A stretch of DNA of 64,000 nt from Trabulsiella guamensis ATCC 49490 (GCF_000734965.1 NZ_JMTB01000062.1:40118-104117), one strand, 5' to 3'; shown: positions 50,624-60,014, numbered from the stretch's first letter. Translations and numbers: made by a program. The notes: generated by a model not told the origin, from the sequence alone.

Positions 50624-50992
50624 ATGAAATACCGCATCGTCATTGCATTGACACTCGTCTCGCTTAGCGCTGGCACCCTGGCCGCCTCGCCTTGTCAGGA
50701 AAAGGCGCAGGATATTCAGCGTGAAATCAGCTATGCCGAAAAGCATCACAATCAGAACAGGATCAACGGTCTGAATAAAGCGCTGCACGAGGTGAATGCC
50801 CACTGTAATGATGGTCAGGTCCGTGCTGACCATCAGAAAAAAATCGCCAGACAGAAAGACGAAGTCGCTGAACGAAAACAAGAGTTGCACGAGGCAACAC
50901 AGAAAGGCGATGCGGACAAAATCGACAAACGTGAACGCAAACTCAAAGAGGCGCAGGACGAGCTGAAAGCGCTGGAGTCGCGTGATTACTGA
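50624..50992 (+). CDS. yqjC: DUF1090 periplasmic protein YqjC
   Basis: A 122-residue exported protein. A signal peptide ends near residue 20 (SLSAGTLA before ASPCQEK). The mature part is almost all charged helix with Cys near residues 24 and 60 that may form a disulfide, and a coiled-coil-like stretch RQKDEVAERKQELHEATQKG. Function is unknown. It starts the yqjCDEK cluster; yqjD follows after 29 bp. Confidence 0.9.
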   Translation: MKYRIVIALTLVSLSAGTLAASPCQEKAQDIQREISYAEKHHNQNRINGLNKALHEVNAHCNDGQVRADHQKKIARQKDEVAERKQELHEATQKGDADKIDKRERKLKEAQDELKALESRDY

Positions 50993-51021
50993 TTTTATGG
51001 AACGACGAACAGGAGAGCATC

Positions 51022-51327
51022 ATGGCTAAAGATACCACTGCAGAAAATCTACGTGCGGAACTGAAATCCCTGGCTGATACCCTGGAAGAGGTGCTGAACT
51101 CCTCCAGTGATAAATCAAAAGAAGAGATCAGCAAGCTGCGCAGCAAAGCAGAGCGGGCTTTACAGGACAGCCGACACCGTCTGGGGGAAACCGGGGATGC
51201 CATCGCGAAACAAACCCGCGAAGCCGCAGCCCGAGCGGATGAATACGTACGTGAAAATCCGTGGACCGGCGTCGGTATCGGCGCTGCGGTCGGGGTTGTT
51301 CTGGGCGTTCTGCTGACGCGTCGCTGA
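51022..51327 (+). CDS. yqjD: DUF883/ElaB-family ribosome-associated membrane protein YqjD
   Basis: A 101-residue protein of the DUF883 family. An amphipathic, charged helical part (residues 1-75) is followed by a C-terminal membrane segment (GVGIGAAVGVVLGVLLTRR at about 83-101), the tail-anchor layout by which E. coli YqjD ties stationary-phase ribosomes to the inner membrane. AGGAG precedes the ATG. It is in the order yqjC-yqjD-yqjE-yqjK. Confidence 0.93.
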   Translation: MAKDTTAENLRAELKSLADTLEEVLNSSSDKSKEEISKLRSKAERALQDSRHRLGETGDAIAKQTREAAARADEYVRENPWTGVGIGAAVGVVLGVLLTRR

Positions 51328-51329
51328 TT

Positions 51330-51728
51330 ATGGCTGATCCACACCACGCACAAGGCCCCGGCAAAAGCATTCTGGGCATTGGACAGCGCATCGTCACGCT
51401 TGTGGTCGAGATGGTCGAAACCCGCCTGCGTCTGGCGGTGGTCGAACTGGAAGAGGAGAAGGCGAATCTCTTCCAGATGCTGTTAATGCTTGGCCTGACC
51501 ATGTTGTTCGCGGCGTTTGGTTTGATGAGTCTGATGGTGCTGATTATCTGGGCCATCGATCCACAATATCGCCTGAATGCCATGATCGCCACAACGGTGG
51601 TTCTGCTGTTGGCCGCACTCATTGGCGGGATCTGGACCCTTCGCAAAGCACGTCGTTCGACGCTGTTACGCCATACGCGTAAAGAGCTGGCGAATGATCG
51701 TGAGCTGCTTGAGGATGAGAGATCGTGA
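51330..51728 (+). CDS. yqjE: Phage-holin-superfamily III membrane protein YqjE
   Basis: A 132-residue inner-membrane protein (E. coli YqjE 134) of the Phage_holin_3_6/YqjE family. It has an N-terminal helix (VTLVVEMVETRLRLAVVELE) and two membrane segments (about residues 48-73 and 82-104). ATG 51330 is two bases after the yqjD stop and gives the family length; the longer frame reading back into yqjD is not used. Its end overlaps yqjK by four bases. Confidence 0.9.
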   Translation: MADPHHAQGPGKSILGIGQRIVTLVVEMVETRLRLAVVELEEEKANLFQMLLMLGLTMLFAAFGLMSLMVLIIWAIDPQYRLNAMIATTVVLLLAALIGGIWTLRKARRSTLLRHTRKELANDRELLEDERS

Positions 51729-52024
51729 ATCACAAACTGGAACTTCAGCAACGCAAGGCGCGACTGTTGAGCCGGATCCAGCAACAGCGGCTGGACCTGT
51801 CCGCCAGCCGCCGTGACTGGCTGGATGCCACCCACAGCTATGATCGCGGCTGGAGCGCCCTATTAAACCTGCGTTCATGGATGCTGGTCGGCAGCAGCGT
51901 GGCCGCCATCTGGACCGTGCGCCACCCGCGATTCCTCGTGCGCTGGGCAAAACGCGGGCTCGGCATCTGGAGCGCCTGGCGTCTCATCAAAGCCACCGTG
52001 CGCGAGCAGCAACTGCGCGGATAA
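51725..52024 (+). CDS. yqjK: YqjK-like protein
   Basis: A 99-residue basic protein of the YqjK family, with a helical N-terminal part rich in Arg/Gln (KARLLSRIQQQRLDLSASRR) and a modestly hydrophobic stretch at about 50-65. Its ATG-type start (GTG at 51725) overlaps the yqjE stop. It ends the yqjCDEK unit before a strong terminator. Function is unknown. Confidence 0.88.
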   Translation: MNHKLELQQRKARLLSRIQQQRLDLSASRRDWLDATHSYDRGWSALLNLRSWMLVGSSVAAIWTVRHPRFLVRWAKRGLGIWSAWRLIKATVREQQLRG

Positions 52025-52045
52025 TCCCCTCTGCCCTTCCTCTTC

Positions 52046-52080
52046 AGGCCTGATAGCGTCACGCTTATCAGGCCTTTTTA
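52046..52080 (+). terminator. Terminator after yqjK
   Basis: Stem CAGGCCTGATA/TATCAGGCCTT with a short loop and a T-run, 20 bp after the yqjK stop. Confidence 0.8.
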
Positions 52081-52252
52081 TGTCTGCCGTCCCGATTACT
52101 CAGATTCTTTGAAAGAGATCGACAGTTTTCCTTGCTTACATTCGATCTTCGTCACGTTTACACTCCTTTCCATCGACAGCAACAACGCGGTATCCCCGCG
52201 AAATTGCACACTAAATCAACACAGCCGCCCATGGGGTTTTCTGGAGAGTAAA

Positions 52253-52645
52253 ATGAAAAAATTAGAAGATGTTGGTGTTCTGGTAGCGCGTATTCTGATG
52301 CCGATCCTGTTTATCACCGCAGGTTGGGGAAAAATCACTGGCTACGCCGGAACGCAACAATACATGGAAGCCATGGGTGTTCCGGGCGCATTGCTGCCAT
52401 TGACCATTCTGCTTGAATTTGGCGGCGGTCTGGCGATTCTGTTCGGTTTCCTGACCCGTACAACAGCGTTTATCACCGCTATCTTCACCATCCTGACCGC
52501 CCTGCTGTTCCACAGCAACTTTGCGGAAGGCGTGAACTCACTGATGTTCATGAAAAACCTGACCATCGCAGGTGGTTTCCTGCTGCTGGCTATCTTTGGT
52601 CCGGGCGCTATCAGCATCGACCGCGCGCTGAACAAAAAGTGGTAA
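52253..52645 (+). CDS. yqjF: DoxX-family membrane protein YqjF
   Basis: A 130-residue inner-membrane protein of the DoxX family, equal in length to E. coli YqjF, with four membrane segments. The family motif FITAGWGKITGY is near residues 20-31. ATG 52253 with GGAGAG ahead gives the family N-terminus; an in-frame extension to 52109 has no similarity. Related proteins are linked to quinone or thiol redox protection, and its neighbour yqjG encodes a glutathionyl-hydroquinone reductase, which supports such a role. Confidence 0.92.
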   Translation: MKKLEDVGVLVARILMPILFITAGWGKITGYAGTQQYMEAMGVPGALLPLTILLEFGGGLAILFGFLTRTTAFITAIFTILTALLFHSNFAEGVNSLMFMKNLTIAGGFLLLAIFGPGAISIDRALNKKW

Positions 52646-52670
52646 GCGCTTATACTCAATAAAGTTCAAG

Positions 52671-52694
52671 GCGAGGAGCGTTCTCCTCGCTTTT
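52671..52694 (+). terminator. Terminator between yqjF and yqjG
   Basis: Perfect 8-bp stem GCGAGGAG/CTCCTCGC with a CGTT loop followed by TTTTG, 25 bp after the yqjF stop. Confidence 0.7.
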
Positions 52695-52724
52695 GCTGTC
52701 TGCGAATTCAGAAAGGAGATTGTT

Positions 52725-53711
52725 ATGGGACAACTGATTGACGGCGTCTGGCATGACACCTGGTATGACACCAAATCAACCGGGGGGCGTTTCAAGCGTT
52801 CCGTTTCGGCCTTTCGCAACTGGCTGACCGCGGATGGCGCTCCCGGCCCGACCGGCGAGGGCGGTTTTGCCGCCGAAAAAGATCGTTATCATCTGTATGT
52901 TTCCCTTGCCTGCCCGTGGGCGCACCGCACGTTGATCCTGCGCAAGCTGAAAGGGCTGGAGCCGTTTATTTCTGTGTCGGTAGTGAACCCGCTGATGCTG
53001 GAAAATGGCTGGACTTTCGATGACGACTTCCCGGCAGCGACCGGCGATACGCTGTATCAGCATGAATTTCTGTATCAGCTTTATCTGCACGCTGACCCAC
53101 ACTATACCGGGCGCGTCACTGTACCGGTATTGTGGGATAAAAAGAAACACACCATCGTCAGCAATGAATCAGCGGAAATCATCCGCATGTTCAATACCGC
53201 GTTCGACAGTCTGGGCGCAAAAGCGGGGGATTACTACCCGACAGAATTACGCAGCCAGATCGATGAACTGAATGGCTGGATTTACGACAACGTCAACAAC
53301 GGCGTCTATAAAGCGGGCTTTGCCACCAGCCAGCAGGCATATGATGAAGCCGTGACGAAGGTGTTTGAATCCCTGGCGCGTATCGAACAAATTCTCGGCC
53401 AGCACCGTTATCTGACCGGTGATCGTCTGACCGAAGCGGACATTCGTCTGTGGACCACGCTGGTACGCTTTGATCCGGTGTATGTCACCCATTTTAAATG
53501 TGACAAACACCGCATCAGCGATTATCTGAACCTGTACGGATTCCTGCGCGATATCTATCAGTTGCCGGGGATTGCCGAAACGGTCGATTTCGCGCACATC
53601 CGCAACCACTATTATCGCAGCCATAAGACCATTAACCCGACGGGGATTATCTCCATCGGCCCGTGGCAGGATCTCAACGAGCCTCACGGCCGCGACAGCC
53701 GGTTCCGGTAA
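52725..53711 (+). CDS. yqjG: Glutathionyl-hydroquinone reductase YqjG
   Basis: A 328-residue Xi-class glutathione transferase that removes glutathione from glutathionyl-hydroquinones. The active-site motif CPWAHRT is near residues 63-69 with the nucleophilic Cys first; the thioredoxin-like half is followed by the all-helical half with YLTGDRLTEADIRLWTTLVR near 226-245. AAAGGAG precedes the ATG. Length equals E. coli YqjG. It is followed by a terminator, and the E. coli genes yhaH and yhaI are missing before yhaJ. Confidence 0.95.
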   Translation: MGQLIDGVWHDTWYDTKSTGGRFKRSVSAFRNWLTADGAPGPTGEGGFAAEKDRYHLYVSLACPWAHRTLILRKLKGLEPFISVSVVNPLMLENGWTFDDDFPAATGDTLYQHEFLYQLYLHADPHYTGRVTVPVLWDKKKHTIVSNESAEIIRMFNTAFDSLGAKAGDYYPTELRSQIDELNGWIYDNVNNGVYKAGFATSQQAYDEAVTKVFESLARIEQILGQHRYLTGDRLTEADIRLWTTLVRFDPVYVTHFKCDKHRISDYLNLYGFLRDIYQLPGIAETVDFAHIRNHYYRSHKTINPTGIISIGPWQDLNEPHGRDSRFR

Positions 53712-53715
53712 AAGC

Positions 53716-53744
53716 AAAAGGGCATCTTTCGATGCCCTTTTTTA
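53716..53744. terminator. Bidirectional terminator between yqjG and yhaJ
   Basis: Eleven-base stem AAAAGGGCATC/GATGCCCTTTT with a TTTC loop; A-run on one side, T-run on the other, between convergent genes. Confidence 0.85.
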
Positions 53745-53747
53745 TGG

Positions 53748-54647
53748 CTATTTTTTCGCGGCGAAGAGTTTGGGGATTTCGCGCAGGCACCAGGATTTGG
53801 CTTCGCCCATGCTGTCGCGTCGCCAGGCCATGATGATATCCACTTCGCTGGTGTATTCCGGGCTCACCACACGTAGCCGCCCTTCGGCGATATCCTGTTC
53901 CACCAACGGATAAGGCATGGTGGCGACGCCCAGCCCGGCCAGCAGTGCCTGGCGTTTATCTTCAATGGTACTGACCGTCAGACGCGGCTGTTTATCCAGC
54001 AACTGCACGGTTAAGACCGGACGCTCGCGGGCGGTATCAGCCACCGCCACGCCGCGATACTTCACGCGCGTGACCTCCGAAAGCGGCTCCGGCTCCTGAT
54101 GAATCGGGTGATCCGGCGAGGCGACATAGACGTTCAGTACCGAATAGAGTTTGCGTGAGTTGATTTCAGACGACGAACGAAAATGCATATCCGGGGCGAT
54201 GACGATATCCGCTCTTCCCTGCTCCAGACGCTCCCAGGCACCCGCCAGCACTTCAGTGATGATCGCCATCTGGGTGTTGGCTTTCGCGGCCAGTCTGTCG
54301 ACCAGCGGGAACAGATCCGCTGTCGGCACCAGCGCCTCGGTAACAATGGTTAAATGGGTTTCCCAGCCGCGCGCCAGCGCTTCCGCATCGGTCGTTAGTT
54401 TATCGGCAGCCTCCAGCAAAACGCGCCCGCGCTCCAGCAGCATACGACCGACGTTGGTAAATTTTGTCCGGTGCCCGGAACGATCGAACAGCACCACATC
54501 CAGCTCTTCTTCCAGCTTTTGCATGGTGTAGCTCAGCGCAGAAGGTACGCGCCCCAGTTCGTCCGCAGCAGCGGCGAAACTGCCACGGCGATCGATCGCG
54601 TCCATCACCCTCAGCGATTCCAGCGTCAATGCTCTTTCTTTAGCCAT
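53748..54647 (-). CDS. yhaJ: LysR-family regulator YhaJ
   Basis: A 299-residue LysR-type regulator (E. coli YhaJ 298). The helix-turn-helix lies at about residues 14-42 (GSFAAAADELGRVPSALSYT), followed by the effector domain. In E. coli and pathogens YhaJ activates degradation-related and type III secretion genes and is used as a sensor of dinitrotoluene products. It is divergent from yhaK, a likely target, with a 104-bp gap. Confidence 0.94.
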   Translation of the reverse strand: MAKERALTLESLRVMDAIDRRGSFAAAADELGRVPSALSYTMQKLEEELDVVLFDRSGHRTKFTNVGRMLLERGRVLLEAADKLTTDAEALARGWETHLTIVTEALVPTADLFPLVDRLAAKANTQMAIITEVLAGAWERLEQGRADIVIAPDMHFRSSSEINSRKLYSVLNVYVASPDHPIHQEPEPLSEVTRVKYRGVAVADTARERPVLTVQLLDKQPRLTVSTIEDKRQALLAGLGVATMPYPLVEQDIAEGRLRVVSPEYTSEVDIIMAWRRDSMGEAKSWCLREIPKLFAAKK

Positions 54648-54751
54648 CGCACTCTCATTCAGTAAATTTGAACATACCTGGCAGAATATCTGGCTAACAA
54701 TGCAGCGTCCAGCCCCTTAACATAAAAGGAAGTAAAGAGAGGTCAAGAACT

Positions 54752-55453
54752 ATGATTACTACCCGTACCGCCAGTCAATGTGGCAAAGCCGATTTCGGCT
54801 GGCTGCAGGCACGATACACCTTTTCCTTTGGACACTACTTTGACCCGAAGCTGTTGGGCTATGCCTCCCTGCGTGTATTGAATCAGGAAGTGCTGGCACC
54901 CGGCGCGTCATTCCAGCCGCGCTCTTACCCGAAAGTCGATATTCTGAACCTGATTCTGGAAGGTGAAGCAGAGTATCGTGACAGTGACGGCAACCATGTC
55001 CAGGCAAAAGCCGGAGAAGCACTGCTCATCGCCACACAACCTGGCGTGAGCTACAGCGAGCACAACCTGAGTAAAGATCACTCCCTGACGCGGATGCAGC
55101 TGTGGCTGGATGCCTGCCCGGAGCGTGAAAACCCGTTGATGCAGAAAGTCAGCCTCGATAATGTCGCCACGCAATTGCTGGCATCTCCCGATGGCAGTAA
55201 CGGCAGTCTGATGCTGCGCCAGCAGGTGTGGATCCATAACATTGATATTGCAAAAGGCGAACAACTGAACTTCCAGCTCCACGGTCCTCGTGCTTATCTG
55301 CAGTCGATTCACGGCACCGTCCATGCACAATGCGTGCAAAAAGAGCAACAGTCGTTGACCTGCGGCGACGGCGCTTTTATTCGTGACGAAGCTAACATAA
55401 CGCTGGTTGCAGATACGCCGCTTCGCGCTTTGCTGATAGATTTACCGGTATAG
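54752..55453 (+). CDS. yhaK: Pirin-like bicupin protein YhaK
   Basis: A 233-residue two-domain cupin of the pirin family, equal in length to E. coli YhaK. The N-terminal cupin (about residues 20-120) lacks the full metal-binding set of true pirins, as reported for YhaK; RSYPKVDILNLILEGEAEYR is the first cupin motif region. It is cytosolic and proposed to be a redox-sensitive marker protein without known substrate. It is divergent from yhaJ and followed by yhaL. Confidence 0.93.
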   Translation: MITTRTASQCGKADFGWLQARYTFSFGHYFDPKLLGYASLRVLNQEVLAPGASFQPRSYPKVDILNLILEGEAEYRDSDGNHVQAKAGEALLIATQPGVSYSEHNLSKDHSLTRMQLWLDACPERENPLMQKVSLDNVATQLLASPDGSNGSLMLRQQVWIHNIDIAKGEQLNFQLHGPRAYLQSIHGTVHAQCVQKEQQSLTCGDGAFIRDEANITLVADTPLRALLIDLPV

Positions 55454-55478
55454 ACAGAAGCAACAGCGGAAGATGCAC

Positions 55479-55649
55479 GTGAGCAAAAAACGACAGTCTA
55501 AAACGGCGCCTGACATCGTCAGCGCCCCTGCAGAGAACGGCGACGTCGCCGTCCCGGTCGCGTTCGGTTATGAAGAGATGCTGAGCGAACTGGAAGCGAT
55601 CGTCGCCGAAGCCGAAATCCGTCTGATCCAGGACGCTGAACTGGCCTGA
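55479..55649 (+). CDS. yhaL: YhaL family small protein
   Basis: A 56-residue protein. GTG 55479 is chosen because GGAAG lies six bases ahead and it gives the start MSKK seen in E. coli YhaL (54 residues); ATG 55473, two codons earlier, is directly against the ribosome site. The first half is basic and low-complexity, the second is the conserved FGYEEMLSELEAIVAEAE followed by a short acidic helix. That second part resembles the ALSELE core of the exonuclease VII small subunit XseB. Function is unknown. The frame converges on cyuA over a shared hairpin. Confidence 0.85.
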   Translation: MSKKRQSKTAPDIVSAPAENGDVAVPVAFGYEEMLSELEAIVAEAEIRLIQDAELA

Positions 55650-55660
55650 GAGGTCAGTTC
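55638..55660. terminator. Hairpin between yhaL and cyuA
   Basis: GAACTGGCCT and AGGTCAGTTC pair over ten bases (one G-T) around a GAG loop, spanning the yhaL stop. No T-run, so termination strength is uncertain. Confidence 0.4.
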
Positions 55661-55671
55661 AGACCTGTACC

Positions 55672-56988
55672 TTAAGACGCCTTCTTCGCCATTATCTCAA
55701 TGATTTGCAGATCCGTCTGCTGCATCGCCTGACGCGCCAGCGCGCACAGGTTAGCGATAGACTGCTCGACATCATGCGCCACAATCCCTTCGTTACCCGT
55801 CACGGCGGTATCATCGAGCGCCATCAGCACAGCTTTCCAGGCGCTCGACGCGCTGGTCGAGACTTTCATTGCACAGCTGTTTGAGGCCCCGTCGCAAATC
55901 ATGCCGCTGAGGTCGCCAATCATGCTGCCAATTGCCATCGCCAGAGTTTCATAACGCCCGTCCACCAGCCAGGCCATGCCAGCCGCCGCACCCATTGATG
56001 CGGTTGTCACGGCACACAGCGCCGACAGTCGTGGTAACTGGAAATGAATGTAGATAGCGCAGAGATGCGACAGCATCAGCGCACGGGCCAGTTTCTCTTC
56101 GCTGGCGTTGAAATGCTCCGCCACCACCACGACCGGCAGCGTGGCGGCGATCCCCTGGTTGCCGGAGCCGGAGTTACTCATTGCAGGCAGCGTCGCGCCG
56201 CCCATGCGCGCGTCCGAGGCGGCGCTGGTGCGGATGACGATGTCGCTCGACAGATCGCGGGTCATCAGCCCGCGCTGACATTGCCTGTCCAGCGTCGCGC
56301 CGATATGCAACCCCCACTGTCCTCGCAGCCCTTCGCGGGACAAAGCATCATTAAGCTGCGCGGCGTCGAGGATAAAACGAATATCCTCAAACGGCACATG
56401 ATTGATAAATTCAAAAATATCCTGCAACGAGGTCTGTTCGAGTACCGCCAGCGGACATGTTTCCTCTTCCGCAGGCACCGCGTCATCAAGAGCGAAAAGC
56501 ACATCGCCCTGTTTTTCGATGCGGGTAATGCAGGTATGCCCGCCTGCAATAGTAACGCTGGCCCACGCGTCACCCGCGTAAACTTTCGCCCGCGAAGAGA
56601 GGATCTCGTCACAAGGGATTTCCAGCATCACGCGCACCATGCCGTTTTCCAGCATTTGTCGGGCGCGGGCAACGTCCTCCGCAGTAGCTTTGTTGAGCAC
56701 TTCCAGTCCGGCGTCGGCATCACCGGCGATCGCCCCAAGCGCCGCCGCGACGGGCAGCCCGGTCATGCCCGTGCCCGGCACCGTCACGCCCATGCCGTTT
56801 TTCATCAGGTTCGGCGACACCCAGGCGTCAATGCGATCCACAGGCCCGTCCAGTTTCGCCGCTGCAGTAGCGCAGGCCAGCGCCAGTGAAACTGGCTCGG
56901 TACACCCCAGCGCCGGTTTTACTTCTTCCTGCACAGCGCAGATGAGTTTTTTCCATAATGACTGTTTTTCAGGGCTCAACATAATCAC
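55672..56988 (-). CDS. cyuA: L-cysteine desulfidase CyuA (YhaM)
   Basis: A 438-residue [4Fe-4S] enzyme (E. coli 436) that breaks L-cysteine to pyruvate, ammonia and sulfide under anaerobic conditions. The family motif [20 protein letters not shown] near residues 19-38 includes the first cluster Cys, and [17 protein letters not shown] near 360-376 holds two more. The [17 protein letters not shown] stretch near 265 is also conserved. It follows cyuP by 24 bp and the pair is transcribed together, downstream of the tdc operon. Confidence 0.95.
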   Translation of the reverse strand: MIMLSPEKQSLWKKLICAVQEEVKPALGCTEPVSLALACATAAAKLDGPVDRIDAWVSPNLMKNGMGVTVPGTGMTGLPVAAALGAIAGDADAGLEVLNKATAEDVARARQMLENGMVRVMLEIPCDEILSSRAKVYAGDAWASVTIAGGHTCITRIEKQGDVLFALDDAVPAEEETCPLAVLEQTSLQDIFEFINHVPFEDIRFILDAAQLNDALSREGLRGQWGLHIGATLDRQCQRGLMTRDLSSDIVIRTSAASDARMGGATLPAMSNSGSGNQGIAATLPVVVVAEHFNASEEKLARALMLSHLCAIYIHFQLPRLSALCAVTTASMGAAAGMAWLVDGRYETLAMAIGSMIGDLSGMICDGASNSCAMKVSTSASSAWKAVLMALDDTAVTGNEGIVAHDVEQSIANLCALARQAMQQTDLQIIEIMAKKAS

Positions 56989-57012
56989 AACCTTAGTACG
57001 TATTTATATGCA

Positions 57013-58344
57013 TCAGGAGAATGCAAGGAACGGCGAGACGCATAACAGCAAACCCGTCACGATAATCAGCAACAGCGAGGCACCTTTGTATTTATGTAAC
57101 GCAGGCACTTTGTAAACCAGCCAGGCCGGGATCAGACAACCCACCATGCCAAAGATGGGGCTACAAATTGAGGTAAAACTCAGCACCGGCGCGTTAAGCA
57201 CAATGGCGCTCCAGGCCAGCAGAATGGCGAACAGCATGATCCCGCGCTGTACGACTTTTTCATTAATGCTGTCCGCCGCGTATTTACGGCGCAACAGATT
57301 CATTACGATGCCCTGCGTTGCTTCCCGGAAGCCCAGATAAACGCCGAAGAAAGCGGTCATGACAGCAAAAATATTGAGAATAACGCTGACGATTTTGACC
57401 CACGCGGCACCGTCACCGCTAATAAACTGCGCGGCAATCGCCAGCGCGGAAATATTTTGCTCGTATGCCTTCACCGCCTCGTCATGCCCCATCGCAAGCG
57501 TAAACGACACGGCGTAGAAAAAGACGGTGACAAACAGTACGCCAAACGCAATATTCATTGCCCGCAAGGCTTTATGGCGCGCGACAGCAACCGATTTTTC
57601 TCGCGAGCGATAGGAAATCACCATCGGGCTTAAGGTCTGAATAAACAGAATCGACGTCAGAGTGAACGGCAACGTAATAATGGCGTTTTTAATCAGCAGC
57701 CCCATCGGCGGCAACGCCCCGATATTATGCAAATGCCACAGGCCGATCATTGACAGCCCCAGTGCCGCGACAACCAACAATTTGGTCAACACCATAAAGC
57801 TCGATACCTTAAACAGCAGTTGTTCACCGCGTGACGAAATGGCTACCAGGATGCAAATTAATACCAGGCCGTAGAACGGATTGTCAGACAGCAAATCGTC
57901 AGTCACCCCGAAGGTATGCAAATAGGAAGCGCTGTCGTTGGTGATGGCGGTGGAATAAACAAACATCCAGATCACCAGCATCACAAAGTAAAGCGCGCCG
58001 AGCAGTATCCCCCAGTTTTTACCCAGATAACCGCTGATCACACTCGGGTAATCTTTGCATTCCGGCGACTCCGCCAGGGTGTTAATAAAAAGCCGCTGAA
58101 AAAGATACATTGCCGGGTAGCCAATAACTGAGGAGAGCAAAAATACCCATAACCCCATCAGACCAACCTGAACCGGCAGAAAAACAATCCCTGCGCCGAT
58201 TGCCATCCCGATACTCATGATGACCCAGCCAGTATCTGTGCTGTCGAATTTTGTCGCTTCCCGCCATTCGCTTTCCGTCATATCCGCCAGTCGGGCAGGC
58301 GATGCGTCGTCCAGTATTACGCTGCTGTTTGAAGCCGTTTCCAT
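57013..58344 (-). CDS. cyuP: Cysteine/serine transporter CyuP (HAAAP family)
   Basis: A 443-residue inner-membrane transporter of the hydroxy/aromatic amino acid permease family (YhaO), with 11 hydrophobic segments. It brings L-cysteine into anaerobic cells for CyuA. MSIGMAIGAGIVFLPVQVG near residues 39-57 is the first-segment family motif. A frame extends 96 codons upstream, but ATG 58344 begins METASN as in E. coli YhaO and gives its exact length. The tdcG terminator lies upstream. Confidence 0.94.
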   Translation of the reverse strand: METASNSSVILDDASPARLADMTESEWREATKFDSTDTGWVIMSIGMAIGAGIVFLPVQVGLMGLWVFLLSSVIGYPAMYLFQRLFINTLAESPECKDYPSVISGYLGKNWGILLGALYFVMLVIWMFVYSTAITNDSASYLHTFGVTDDLLSDNPFYGLVLICILVAISSRGEQLLFKVSSFMVLTKLLVVAALGLSMIGLWHLHNIGALPPMGLLIKNAIITLPFTLTSILFIQTLSPMVISYRSREKSVAVARHKALRAMNIAFGVLFVTVFFYAVSFTLAMGHDEAVKAYEQNISALAIAAQFISGDGAAWVKIVSVILNIFAVMTAFFGVYLGFREATQGIVMNLLRRKYAADSINEKVVQRGIMLFAILLAWSAIVLNAPVLSFTSICSPIFGMVGCLIPAWLVYKVPALHKYKGASLLLIIVTGLLLCVSPFLAFS

Positions 58345-58649
58345 TAGGTTCTCGCTTGTGTAGGTAGAAGTTTTTTTAATTATTTCGGTGCGATGTCCGG
58401 TACGTAACTGCAGGCGATTTCTGGTTTTATTGTGAAAAATCATACCGCCGACTGGGGAGAAAAAATTCACATCATTTTTATTCATATGGCCTTTTAAAGA
58501 AATAAAATTGCCATATTGATAATATAAGGAGAAAAATTTACTACTAGAAGTTGAAATGAGAGAGATATCACATTTCTTATGACGAGACAGAAAAAAAGCC
58601 CCGGCGAAACGCCAGGGCTGAGCAGGAATCAACAGAAGAGCTTATCGTT
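58345..58649. promoter_or_regulatory. cyuP upstream region
   Basis: 305 bp between tdcG and cyuP without a supported gene, AT-rich near its middle. It contains the tdcG terminator (58591-58620) and presumably the cyuPA promoter, controlled in E. coli by CyuR (DecR). No operator was identified with confidence. Confidence 0.5.
58591..58620 (-). terminator. Terminator of the tdc operon
   Basis: Read on the minus strand, AGCCCTGGCG-TTT-CGCCGGGGCT is followed by seven T, about 30 bp after the tdcG stop. Confidence 0.85.
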
Positions 58650-60014
58650 TTAATCACAGACGACTTTTATCGCCAGACCGCCGCGGGAGGTTTCACGATA
58701 TTTGTCGTTCATGTCTTTACCGGTTTCATACATCGTTTCAATGACTTTATCGAGCGACACCCGCGCTTCGCTGGTGCGTTGCAGCGCCATTCGCGCGGCG
58801 TTCACCGCCTTCACAGCGTTGATGGCGTTACGCTCGATGCAGGGGATCTGCACCTGACCAGCCACCGGATCGCAGGTCAGTCCGAGGTTATGCTCCATCG
58901 CGATTTCCGCTGCCACGCATACCTGCTGCGGGCTGCCGCCCAGCAATTCGGCTAACCCGGCAGCCGCCATTGAGCAGGCCACGCCCACTTCGCCCTGGCA
59001 ACCGACTTCAGCACCTGAAATCGAGGCGTTCATTTTATACAGCGAGCCGATGGCACCAGCGGCAAGGAAATAGCGCGATACCGAATTGGCATTCACTGCC
59101 CGGCGGAATTTGTCGTAGTACGCCAGCACCGCCGGGACGATCCCGCAGGCACCGTTTGTCGGCGCGGTGACGACGCGTCCACCCGCCGCATTTTCTTCAC
59201 TGACCGCCAGCGCGAACATGTTGATCCAGTCGATCACGTTCATCGGATCCTGCGAAACGCGATCACTCGACACCAGCATCCGCCGCAGCGCCACCGCGCG
59301 ACGGGGTACCGTCAGCGGACCGGGCAGGACCCCTTCGGTGTTGATCCCACGCTCAATGCAGGTGGTCATGGTTTGCCAGATGCGCTCAAACCCCGCGTCA
59401 ATGTCTTCTTTATTGCGCAGCGCCAGTTCGTTTTGCATCATCAGCCCGGAGATGGACAAGCCGTGCAGTTTACACAACGACAGCAGTTCGCTGGCAGAGC
59501 TGAAGGGATACGGTACCGGCTGTTCGATGTTGTGGTTCTGGCCGAACTGCGACTCCTCGACGATAAACCCACCGCCGATGGAGTAATATGTTTTCTCCAG
59601 CAGCGGCTCGTTACCACGCCAGGCGGTGATGCGCATCCCGTTTTCATGCCGTGGCAACGCCGTATTGTGGAAAGCCACGCTTTCCGGCAACGGGAAGGAG
59701 ACGAGCGTTTTGCCATTCGCCACCGGCAGTTGCCCGCTACGGGCCACCTGCTGAATAAATCCCGCAATGGCGTCAATTTTTACGTCCTGCGGACTGTTGC
59801 CTGCCAGCCCCATGATCACCGCGGTATCGGTGGCATGGCCTTTGCCGGTCAGAGACAGTGAGCCATACAGATCAACACTGATGCGTCCAGTTTGTGAAAG
59901 CCATCCCAGGCTTTCCAGCTCATCAATAAACTGTTTGCCCGCGTTCATAGGGCCAACAGTGTGAGAACTGGAGGGTCCAATGCCAATTTTAAAAATATCG
60001 AATGAGCTAATCAT
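58650..60014 (-). CDS. tdcG: L-serine dehydratase TdcG
   Basis: A 454-residue single-chain [4Fe-4S] serine deaminase, equal in length to E. coli TdcG. The beta domain comes first (ISSFDIFKIGIGPSSSHTVG), followed by the alpha domain with TAPTNGACGIVPAVLAYY near 284-301 and cluster cysteines in EVGCQGEVGVACSM and NLGLTCDP. ATG 60014 gives the E. coli N-terminus; a start three codons earlier is possible. It is the last gene of the tdc operon and lets serine enter the pyruvate pool. Confidence 0.95.
   Translation of the reverse strand: MISSFDIFKIGIGPSSSHTVGPMNAGKQFIDELESLGWLSQTGRISVDLYGSLSLTGKGHATDTAVIMGLAGNSPQDVKIDAIAGFIQQVARSGQLPVANGKTLVSFPLPESVAFHNTALPRHENGMRITAWRGNEPLLEKTYYSIGGGFIVEESQFGQNHNIEQPVPYPFSSASELLSLCKLHGLSISGLMMQNELALRNKEDIDAGFERIWQTMTTCIERGINTEGVLPGPLTVPRRAVALRRMLVSSDRVSQDPMNVIDWINMFALAVSEENAAGGRVVTAPTNGACGIVPAVLAYYDKFRRAVNANSVSRYFLAAGAIGSLYKMNASISGAEVGCQGEVGVACSMAAAGLAELLGGSPQQVCVAAEIAMEHNLGLTCDPVAGQVQIPCIERNAINAVKAVNAARMALQRTSEARVSLDKVIETMYETGKDMNDKYRETSRGGLAIKVVCD

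Noticed and set aside
52109..52252. 48-codon N-terminal extension of yqjF
   Set aside because: No similarity to DoxX proteins; ATG 52253 has a good ribosome site and gives the family length.
58345..58632. 96-codon N-terminal extension of cyuP
   Set aside because: It has no family similarity, crosses the tdcG terminator, and the internal ATG gives the exact E. coli YhaO length and N-terminus.
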